Below are positions 1 through 7,728 of a stretch of 47,787 nucleotides of DNA, one piece after another. The position numbers and the translations under genes are program-made. Within the stretch, counting starts at the first letter, position 1. Every line of letters begins with the position of its first letter. The stretch spans positions 1 through 47,787 of the forward strand of contig CAKKPP010000014.1 in assembly GCA_919901745.1 (NCBI GenBank), in the 5' to 3' direction. The notes under the pieces were generated by a model. It was not told the DNA's origin and searched no databases. It worked only from the letters and a program-made list of their open reading frames with translations. The DNA comes from Chloroflexota bacterium. Lineage in GTDB: Bacteria; Chloroflexota; Limnocylindria; Limnocylindrales; CSP1-4.

Positions 1-80
1 GCCGCCCGCCGAGTGCGCCGCCCGCCGAGTGCGCCGCCCGCCGAGTGCGCCGCCCCGCGAGTGCGCCGCCCGCCGAGTGC
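1..80. repeat. Five tandem 16-bp repeats at window edge
   Basis: Five head-to-tail copies of a 16-bp unit (GCCGCCCGCCGAGTGC) fill the first 80 bases. Copies 1, 2, 3 and 5 are identical and copy 4 (49-64) differs near its middle. The array may continue upstream of the window. Because 16 is not a multiple of three, it would not encode a constant peptide repeat. Confidence 0.9.
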
Positions 81-289
81 GCGTGAGACAACAGATCCGC
101 CGAACCAGCCACATTTTGACGCTCCCTCCGCACGCGCCGGGCGGCGCGGCCGTTGATTCAGGCGATCTGTTGCTTGGGACGCACGATCGTAGTGGACGAT
201 GGGCCGTCCGAGGCCGGATCTGATCGTGACGGTGGGCGGTCGGCTCGATCCCCTGCGCAGCGTCGATTCAACCGTGGCACCATCGACCC

Positions 290-703
290 ATGAGTGGTGA
301 GTCCGGCCAGCGCGAGAGCCCGTACGAACTCCTGCAACGTGGAGCGGCGCTGCTGCGCGATCGGCACGATGCCCAGGCGGCCATCGTTCTGGAACGTGCC
401 GCGCTCCTCGAGCCCGGCAAGGGTTCGATTCTCGAGGCGCTCGGTCGGGCGTACTTCAACTCCGCGCAGGCGAACCGGGCTCGAGCGACCTTCGAGGCGC
501 TCCTCGAGGTCGATCCGTCAGCGGACTACGCCCACTACGCGCTCGGCCTGAGCCTCAAGCGTCTGGGACGCGTCGCCGAAGGCGCGACGCACCTGCGCCT
601 GGCCGTCGCCCTCGACCCGTCGTCGACCCTCTATCGACGCGCCCTCGCCCGGATGACGTCCGCCGAGCGACAGCGCAACCCCGCCGGTCCCGACCCCGCC
701 TGA
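290..703 (+). CDS. Small tetratricopeptide-repeat protein
   Basis: This 137-residue soluble protein has no signal peptide. It consists of about three TPR-like helix pairs: residues 10-42, 44-76 (ALGRAYFNSAQANRARATFE) and 78-112 (YALGLSLKRLGRVAEGATHL). The Ala/Gly/Tyr spacing and the Leu-Asp-Pro turns ending each unit are typical of TPRs. Such proteins act as protein-protein scaffolds; no partner can be named. The ATG follows a weak purine stretch. It ends 33 bp before the convergently transcribed Nudix gene, so it is probably a single-gene unit. TPR membership is secure; the function is unknown. Confidence 0.8.
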   Translation: MSGESGQRESPYELLQRGAALLRDRHDAQAAIVLERAALLEPGKGSILEALGRAYFNSAQANRARATFEALLEVDPSADYAHYALGLSLKRLGRVAEGATHLRLAVALDPSSTLYRRALARMTSAERQRNPAGPDPA

Positions 704-736
704 TCCGGGCCCGCTTTCTCCACGCCTGTGCGGCGG

Positions 737-1344
737 CTACGACGGACGTGCGCTCCACGACGCCTGTAACCGCGCGAGCCAGAACAGTCCGACGATCGAC
801 TTGGCGTCGCAGATGGCGCCGCGTTCGGCCAACTCGACGGCCTCGCGCCAGGGAAGCCGAACCAGCTCCAGGCGCTCGTCCTCGTCGGGAGCGAACCGGC
901 CATCGGCGAGGACCGCTTCGAGGCCCGTGGCGAGATACAGATGCATCAACTCCGTCGCAAACCCCGGCGCCGTCCAGAACGATCCGAGCCGCCGCCACGT
1001 CCGCGCTCGCGAGCCGGTTTCCTCCTCCAGCTCGCGCCGCGCGGCCGCCCCGGGGTCCTCGTGGGTGAGCCCGTCCGCGCCGACGTCCAGGCCACCGGCC
1101 GGGATCTCGAGCAGTGGTCCCCCGGCGGCAAGCCGGAACTGGCGCACCAGGAGCACCCGCTCCTCATCGTCGATGGCGAGGATCGCGACGGCCCCCGGGT
1201 GGCCGACGATGTCCCGATCGGCCTCCGAACCATCGGCGCGCCTGATCCGGTCGACGCGAACCTCGAGATACCCGCCGCGGTGGACGACCCGCGAGTCGAC
1301 GACCGTCTCGGTCAGATCCCGGGCCGCCTCGTCGTCACTCGACG

Positions 1345-1348
<4 letters not shown>
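737..1348 (-). CDS. Nudix hydrolase, ADP-ribose pyrophosphatase type
   Basis: This 203-residue protein probably hydrolyses ADP-ribose or a related nucleoside diphosphate sugar. The Nudix box lies at about residues 87-113 and ends in RELEEETG, which supplies the metal-binding glutamates. It is preceded by an EIPAG motif (81-85), typical of the NudF/ADPRase subgroup. A Glu-rich segment near 155 (DEDERLEL) is also usual in this group. The GTG start overlaps the stop codon of the upstream ABC ATPase gene (GTGA), so the two are translationally coupled. The family call is firm; the exact substrate is inferred. Confidence 0.88.
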
Positions 1349-2460
<1,112 letters not shown>

Positions 2461-2850
2461 GGCGGCACCTCCTCCTGCGGCCCAGTGGCAGCGCGGGCCC
2501 ATGCATCCAGCCTCGACGTGAACGTCGCGCCTGGACGGGCCCCGTACGCGCCGCTGGCGTTCAGGGAAGACCCATCGTAGGCGGGGGCGGTCGAATCGGG
2601 CAAGCGTGGGACGGTCGCCCGGGCTGCATCGGGTCACGTCTCAGAGCGTGATCTGGCTCTCGCCGGTAGGGTGGGACCACACGGACACGCCTCAGACGGC
2701 GCCGCGCCACCACTGCGGTGGCCCCCGGGACTCGCATCCCGGATCGACCTGCCGGTCGTTTCATTCGTGAATCACCCCATGGACGGGGAGGTTCCGCGCC
2801 GTCGTCGTTGCGCGTCCGCGCCCGAACGCCGCAACCGCAGGAGGAACTGG

Positions 2851-3174
2851 ATGACGACGACCGCGATCGACCAATCGATGAGCCACACGGAGAATCCGAA
2901 CGCGACGGCAGTCCCCGAGCGACTCGACTCGCCGGGCCAAGGCCCCGTCGCCGATCAGGCAGCCCGCGTGGACGGACTTCGGTCCGACTTCGACCAGGCC
3001 GAGGAGCGGAGCGAGGCCGCCCGGCAGGCGTACGTGGACGGCGTCCAGTCCGGCGTGGAGCCCGATGAGCTGCGCACCCTGCGGCGCGCCTGGGACACAG
3101 CCCGGTCCGCACGAAACGCGATCGAGAGCCTCGTCATGATCCAGGACGCTTCCATCCCGGCGATCGAGGGCTGA
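2851..3174 (+). CDS. Small hydrophilic protein of unknown function
   Basis: This 107-residue protein was not recognised. It has a disordered, Pro/Ser/Thr-rich N-terminus (1-35). A charged, probably helical region follows (about 40-95), rich in Asp, Glu, Arg and Ala and possibly forming a coiled coil or helical hairpin. There is no signal peptide, membrane span or cysteine. The ATG at 2851 is supported by AGGAGG at 2839-2844, six bases upstream. It lies alone between a divergent transporter gene and a tRNA. Confidence 0.6.
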   Translation: MTTTAIDQSMSHTENPNATAVPERLDSPGQGPVADQAARVDGLRSDFDQAEERSEAARQAYVDGVQSGVEPDELRTLRRAWDTARSARNAIESLVMIQDASIPAIEG

Positions 3175-3263
3175 GGCGACGCTCAGGTCCGGGCTGCACG
3201 CCCCGGGTCACGGCGGAGCTGAGCCGACGCGATTCGCGCGGGAGACGCGATCCGCGCGGGAAT

Positions 3264-3340
3264 TGGGGTGGCCTGCGGGGCTCGAACCCGCGACCTTCGG
3301 ATCCACATTCCGATGCTCTGCCGATTGAGCTAAGGCCACC
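3264..3340 (-). tRNA. tRNA-His (GTG anticodon)
   Basis: The reverse strand folds as a complete cloverleaf. The acceptor arm GTGGCCT pairs with AGGCCAC. There is a D arm, an anticodon arm with loop ATGTGGA (anticodon GTG), and a T arm GCGGG-TTCGAGC-CCCGC. The extra G at position -1 opposite discriminator C73 is the identity mark of tRNA-His. The 3' CCA is encoded (3264-3266). Confidence 0.97.
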
Positions 3341-3572
3341 GCGCGTCACGCGCCCGCTCCGACCTGTCGTCGGTCGGGCGCCGTGGGCGAGGCGAGTGTA
3401 CCCGGGAATCGGCCGTCCGTCGCGAGCAACGCGGGGTCGAGTATCGGCCGATCCTCCGGTTCCTTCGCGCCGGGGGCGCGCTCACGCCGAGCCGGGTCCC
3501 ACCTGTGGGTGCTCGTCGGCGACTGACCGCCGGCCCGGGTTCGCGGGCGTTGCACATACGAGAACAAATCTC

Positions 3573-3605
3573 TAGACAATTCGGCAATATCGAGCGATCA
3601 TCTCG
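3573..3605 (+). promoter_or_regulatory. Promoter of the molybdate regulator gene, with short inverted repeat
   Basis: TAGACA (3573-3578), a 17-bp spacer and GATCAT (3596-3601) match a sigma-70-type promoter. The -10 ends eight bases before the ATG at 3610, so transcription would start at or next to the start codon. An inverted repeat CGAG-N7-CTCG (3591-3605) covers the -10 and could be an operator. A second possible -35 (TTGCAC) lies at 3550. Confidence 0.5.
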
Positions 3606-3609
3606 TGGT

Positions 3610-4035
3610 ATGACGGCTGACAACCAGAGACAGGCGCGCGACGCGATCCGCATCGGGCAGGCCGCCGAGCTGCTCGGCGTGTCGGTCGAGACGCTCCGAC
3701 GCTGGGAAACGGACGGGCGCCTCACGACCCACCGAAGCGGTGGCGGGCAGCGTCTCGTCCCGATCACCGAGGTCAGCCGCCTCCTGGCCGAGCGTCGCCA
3801 CGCGTCGTCTCCGCGGCCGATCGTCGCCCAGTCGGCCCGGAACCGCTTCGAGGGAATCGTGACCCGCGTCGAGCGCGACAGCGTTGCCGCGGTCGTCGAG
3901 GTGATGTGCGGTCCGCATCGACTGGTCAGCCTGATGACCGCCGAAGCCGTGGTCGAACTGGGCCTGGAGGTCGGGCGCGAGGCCGTCTGCGTGGTCAAGG
4001 CGACCAACGTGATCGTCGAGATCCCGGGCCGCTGA
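3610..4035 (+). CDS. MerR-type HTH / Mop (TOBE) molybdate-responsive regulator
   Basis: This 141-residue protein has an N-terminal MerR/excisionase-type winged helix (about 12-62, including IGQAAELLGVSVETLRRWE and the wing near RLTTHRSGGGQR). A C-terminal Mop/TOBE domain (about 76-141) binds molybdate in ModE and molbindin relatives. The pairing suggests a molybdate-sensing DNA-binding protein that controls the modAB genes 13 bp downstream. The ATG at 3610 is preferred because the HTH begins soon after it and a promoter sits immediately upstream. No SD sequence is visible, which fits a leaderless mRNA. Confidence 0.85.
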   Translation: MTADNQRQARDAIRIGQAAELLGVSVETLRRWETDGRLTTHRSGGGQRLVPITEVSRLLAERRHASSPRPIVAQSARNRFEGIVTRVERDSVAAVVEVMCGPHRLVSLMTAEAVVELGLEVGREAVCVVKATNVIVEIPGR

Positions 4036-4048
4036 CCTGGGCGTCTCC

Positions 4049-4852
4049 GTGCGCACCTCGATCGCCGTGATCCTGACCGCGCTCGTCGCGGCGGGGTGTG
4101 CTCTTCCGTCCGGCACATCCGGCACATCCGGCGTACCCGCCGCGGCCGGCGCACCGCTGACGGTTCTCGCGGCGGCGTCGCTGCGCATTCCAGTGGAGGA
4201 GGCCGCCCGGCGATTCGAGACGTCACATCCGGGGCTCGTCGTCCGGCTGAGCTTCGCCAGCTCGACGGCGCTCCGGGTCCAGATCGAGCAGGGCGCCCCA
4301 GCCGACCTGTTCCTATCCGCGGACACGGCCAGTCCGGAGGCGGTGGTGGCGGCCGGTCTCGCCGCCGGTCGGCCCACCGTCATCGCGCGAAACTCGCTCG
4401 CGATCGTGGTACCTGCGGACGTCCAGGCCGGGACGCCGCAGGATCTCGCGACGCCGGGGTTCAAGGTCATCGCCGCGGGCGACGGCGTCCCGATCACGGC
4501 CTATGCCGCCCGACTCCTCGATAACCTCGAAACCATCGCCGGGTATCCGGCCGGCTATCGCGACGCGGTGATCGCCAACATCGTCAGCCGCGAGGATGAC
4601 GTGCGCGCCGTGCTCGCCAAGGTCGAGCTGGGCGAAGGTGACGCCGGGATCGTCTATGCGACCGACGCGTTCGGCTCGAGGAACGTGCGCTCGATCATGA
4701 TTCCGCACGACGCGAACGTCGCTGTGACCTATGCGGGGGTCGTCCTCGCCGGTGCGCGCCGTCCGCAGGAGGCGGCCGCATTCCTCGCGTGGCTGGCCGG
4801 GCCGGAGGGGCAGGCGTTGCTTGCCCAGTTCGGCTTCGAGGCGGGCGCATGA
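4049..4852 (+). CDS. modA: Molybdate ABC transporter substrate-binding lipoprotein ModA
   Basis: This 267-residue exported protein binds molybdate or tungstate and delivers it to the ModB channel. A lipoprotein signal ends in LVAAGC (Cys17). The mature domain opens with LTVLAAASLRIPVEEAARRFE and contains SFASSTALRVQIEQGAPADLF, the ModA oxyanion-pocket region, and later GDAGIVYATDA. It starts at GTG, 13 bp after the Mop-domain regulator gene. Its stop overlaps the modB start (ATGA). Length and motifs are normal for the family. Confidence 0.94.
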   Translation: MRTSIAVILTALVAAGCALPSGTSGTSGVPAAAGAPLTVLAAASLRIPVEEAARRFETSHPGLVVRLSFASSTALRVQIEQGAPADLFLSADTASPEAVVAAGLAAGRPTVIARNSLAIVVPADVQAGTPQDLATPGFKVIAAGDGVPITAYAARLLDNLETIAGYPAGYRDAVIANIVSREDDVRAVLAKVELGEGDAGIVYATDAFGSRNVRSIMIPHDANVAVTYAGVVLAGARRPQEAAAFLAWLAGPEGQALLAQFGFEAGA

Positions 4853-5676
4853 GTCTCGAGAGGGGCCGCCGGCGGGGCGGGGCGGCGTCGCGCGCCTCGC
4901 TCGTTCCGGCCGCGGTGCTCGGCGTCTTCCTCGGACTGCCGGTGGTCGTGCTCCTCGGTCGCGGGATCGCCGGGGTGATCGCCGCTCCGCTCGATGCCGC
5001 CGGCATGCTCGCCGCGCTCCAGCTCAGCCTCGTCACGACGGCCGTCAGCCTGGCGCTCACGGTCTTCCTCGGCACCCCCGTCGCGCTGACCCTCGCGCGG
5101 CGCCGGCCACGGGGTTCTGCCCTGCTCGAGACGATCATCGACCTCCCGATCGTTCTCCCGCCGGCGGTGGCCGGGCTCGCGCTTCTCCTCGTGTTCGGAC
5201 GCCGCGGGGTCGTGGGCGAGCCGCTGGCGGCACTCGGGTTCGACATCCCATTCACCACCGTCGCGGTGATCCTCGCCCAGACGTTTGTCGCGGCGCCGTT
5301 CTACGTGCGCGCGGCCCGAGCCGGTTTTCGGGCGGTCGACCGGGACCTCGAGGATGCAGCCCGCGTGGACGGCGCCGGCGAGATTGCCGTCTTCCGCACG
5401 GTGACGGCGCCCCTCGCCGGAGGTGCCCTCGCCGCGGGGATGGTCATGACCTGGGCGCGCGCGCTCGGCGAGTTCGGGGCAACGATTCTCTTCGCCGGGA
5501 GCGTGTTGGGGACCACACAGACGATGCCGCTCTTCGTCTACGCCGAGTTTGGCGCAGGCCAGCTGGATTCCTCGGTCGTCGCCGCGTCACTCCTCGTCGC
5601 GGCTGCCGTGGCGGTCCTCGGTGCGGTGCGCATCATCGGCTGGCGGACGCTCGATGCCTTCCGCCCGGTGGACTGA
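4849..5676 (+). CDS. modB: Molybdate ABC transporter permease ModB
   Basis: This 275-residue inner-membrane permease has about five to six hydrophobic segments. The EAA loop near residues 165-185 (DLEDAARVDGAGEIAVFRTV) would dock to the ATPase. The sequence around TIIDLPIVLPPAVAGLALL is characteristic of ModB/CysT-type permeases. The ATG overlaps the modA stop by 4 bp. No modC ATPase follows: the next gene is an unrelated secreted protein after about 180 bp. The transporter must therefore borrow an ATPase encoded elsewhere, or modC has been lost. Confidence 0.93.
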   Translation: MSLERGRRRGGAASRASLVPAAVLGVFLGLPVVVLLGRGIAGVIAAPLDAAGMLAALQLSLVTTAVSLALTVFLGTPVALTLARRRPRGSALLETIIDLPIVLPPAVAGLALLLVFGRRGVVGEPLAALGFDIPFTTVAVILAQTFVAAPFYVRAARAGFRAVDRDLEDAARVDGAGEIAVFRTVTAPLAGGALAAGMVMTWARALGEFGATILFAGSVLGTTQTMPLFVYAEFGAGQLDSSVVAASLLVAAAVAVLGAVRIIGWRTLDAFRPVD

Positions 5677-5858
5677 TTCGGGCCCTGCGGTGAGGTCTGG
5701 CCCAGAGCGCGTGGGTGCGCTGGACTCTTGTTCACAACGTGGTACCCATCGCAGGGTGATGAGGGACCATCGCACCGCAGACCGGGACGGGTTCTGACGG
5801 TACGGTCCTGACATCCGCGGGACGGCCCTGTGGACTCCACTGGGGATCGCCCGTCTTG

Positions 5859-6842
5859 ATGCTCCTTCTCAGCGCCTTCCGCAGGATGATCCCGGTTCAC
5901 CGCTCTGCGCACACCCTGACCGTCGCCCTCGCCCTTGCGCTGCTGTTCACCAGCGCCGGCCTGGCGACGCCGCCGACCGTCGGTGCCTGGGACGCCGGCG
6001 CGTTCTCCCCTGAGTCCGAGGCGGAGTTGCTCGCGCTGCACAACCAGGCCCGCGCCAATGCCGGGTTGAAGGCGCTCGTGGTGGACAGCGCATTGCGCAA
6101 CTTTGCGCGGTCGCGCAGCAAGGACATGATCGACAGGGACTACTTCAGCCACTCCATCCCGCCCGACGGTCACTCGGTCTTCGACGAGATGCAGCAGGGG
6201 GGCTACTGCTTCAAGCTGGCCGGTGAGAACATCGGCTGGAACAACTATCCGGACGACACCGCGACCGCCGCGGTCCACCAGATGTTCATGGACTCAGCGG
6301 GCCATCGTAACAACATCCTCGGCACGGCATGGGACGTCATCGGGATCGGTGCATACAAGGGCCCGACCGGGAAGAAGATGTGGACCGTCCTGTTCGTCGA
6401 CGTGTGCGGAGCAGCCGCGACACCGACGCCGCCACCACCGCCTCCGCCACCGGCTCCGACGCCGGCTCCGACCCCCAAGCCAACCCCCAAGCCAACCCCC
6501 AAACCGACACCCGTACCGACGCCGCCGCCAACCCCCACGCCGGCACCGACGCCGGCGCCGACCGAACCGCCGATCGTCGACCCGACGTCGACGCCCGACC
6601 CGACCGATCCGGCGATCCTGCCATCCGACCCGCCCGCCGACCCGCCCGCCGACCCGCCCGCCGTGGCCGCGTCGACGAGTCGTACCCAGGGAGCGGGGAC
6701 CGGCGGCCGCGGCATCGGCGGACAGGGTTCGGGAGGGTTGGCTGAGCGTCGACCGCCCCTGCGCGTGGAGCAGACCCCGGCAGCACCGGGGCTGTACCAG
6801 GCCATCGTCGGCACCGTGACCGGGTTCTTCTTCGGCGGGTAA
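5859..6842 (+). CDS. Secreted CAP/SCP-domain protein with proline-rich tail
   Basis: This protein has about 327 residues. A signal peptide (about residues 10-45) is followed by a CAP (SCP/PR-1) domain to about residue 185. The domain shows LHNQARANAGLKAL, DYFSHS, AGENIG and DSAGHRNNIL, including the usual His and Glu cavity residues. After it comes a Pro/Thr/Lys linker (about 190-270), then a Gly/Arg-rich end with a short hydrophobic terminus. Bacterial CAP proteins are extracellular and of mostly unknown biochemical role. The ATG at 5859 is chosen; 5886 is an alternative start. The tail could span or bind the cell wall. Confidence 0.85.
   Translation: MLLLSAFRRMIPVHRSAHTLTVALALALLFTSAGLATPPTVGAWDAGAFSPESEAELLALHNQARANAGLKALVVDSALRNFARSRSKDMIDRDYFSHSIPPDGHSVFDEMQQGGYCFKLAGENIGWNNYPDDTATAAVHQMFMDSAGHRNNILGTAWDVIGIGAYKGPTGKKMWTVLFVDVCGAAATPTPPPPPPPPAPTPAPTPKPTPKPTPKPTPVPTPPPTPTPAPTPAPTEPPIVDPTSTPDPTDPAILPSDPPADPPADPPAVAASTSRTQGAGTGGRGIGGQGSGGLAERRPPLRVEQTPAAPGLYQAIVGTVTGFFFGG
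6471..6662. repeat. In-frame 12-bp repeats in the proline-rich tail
   Basis: Two 12-bp tandem blocks sit inside the CAP gene: three copies around ACCCCCAAGCCA (6471-6506, encoding Pro-Thr-Pro-Lys) and three perfect copies of GACCCGCCCGCC (6627-6662, encoding Asp-Pro-Pro-Ala). Their length in codons keeps the frame, so copy number can vary without disrupting the protein. Confidence 0.85.
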
Positions 6843-6970
6843 CCGGCTCCCGCTTCTCGACGCCCCGGTACACTCCCCGAGATGGCATGCCAGGTGACCG
6901 GTTCCCGAACCCGACGATCCGCCGCGACGGCACGGGTTTCGTGCCCCACACCCATACGGAGGTCCACCTG

Positions 6971-7720
6971 ATGTCGGCCATCCTCGAGGCGCGCGATCTG
7001 ACCAAGCGCTACCGGCTGGGCGAGACCGACGTCGACGCCGTGCGCGGCGTATCGCTCTCGGTCCAGGAAGGTGAATTCGTGGCGCTCATGGGCCCATCGG
7101 GCAGCGGCAAGAGCACCCTCCTCCACCTGCTGGGCGGGCTGGACCGACCGACGAGCGGCGAGGTCGTGCTCGAGGGCGAGGTGGTGAGCGAGCTGTCGGA
7201 CGAGGATGCGACCCGTCTCCGTCGCGACAAGACCGGATTCGTCTTTCAGTCGTTCAACCTCATTCCGCTGCTCGACGTCACCGAGAATGTCGCCCTGCCG
7301 TTCACGATCGCCGGTGGATCGCGGGATGCCGAACAGGCCACCCGCGTTCGGGACGCCATCGCCCTCGTCGATCTCGCCGACAAGGCCCATCACCGACCCG
7401 ACCAGCTCTCCAACGGGGAGCGCCAGCGCGTCGCCGTCGCACGGGCCCTCGTGACCGCGCCCGCGCTCCTGCTGGCCGACGAGCCGACGGGCAACCTCGA
7501 CTACACGACAGGCTCGGAGATCCTCGACGCGCTGTGGCTGTCGTGCGTCGCGCGAAAGCAGACGATCGTCCTCGTCACCCATGATTCGAAGGCGGCGGCG
7601 TATGCCGACCGGGTCCTCGTCATCGGGGACGGGCAGATCCGCGAAGAGATCGTCCTCGGCCGGCGGGCGGTCCACGACGCGGCACCGCTCATCGCCCGGC
7701 TCGCCCAGCTCGGCCTCTAG
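6971..7720 (+). CDS. MacB/LolD-type ABC transporter ATPase
   Basis: This 249-residue ATPase of the MacB/LolD/FtsE class works with FtsX-fold permeases. Motifs are Walker A GPSGSGKST (41-49), Q-loop in GFVFQSFNLIPLL, signature LSNGERQRV (Gly-Gly replaced by Asn-Gly) and Walker B LLLADEPTGNLD, the latter typical of this class. The ATG at 6971 is supported by GGAGGT at 6958-6963. The permease gene begins 8 bp after the stop, so the two form an operon. Such pairs export lipids, peptides or drugs, or drive mechanotransmission; the substrate here is unknown. Confidence 0.92.
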   Translation: MSAILEARDLTKRYRLGETDVDAVRGVSLSVQEGEFVALMGPSGSGKSTLLHLLGGLDRPTSGEVVLEGEVVSELSDEDATRLRRDKTGFVFQSFNLIPLLDVTENVALPFTIAGGSRDAEQATRVRDAIALVDLADKAHHRPDQLSNGERQRVAVARALVTAPALLLADEPTGNLDYTTGSEILDALWLSCVARKQTIVLVTHDSKAAAYADRVLVIGDGQIREEIVLGRRAVHDAAPLIARLAQLGL

Positions 7721-7728
7721 CCGCCAGC

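Noticed and set aside
1..80. CRISPR array from the repeats at the window edge
   Set aside because: Units are contiguous 16-bp repeats without spacers and no cas gene is present.
5677..5858. Riboswitch before the CAP-domain gene
   Set aside because: The region has some short complementary stretches, but no conserved core of a known riboswitch class could be recognised.
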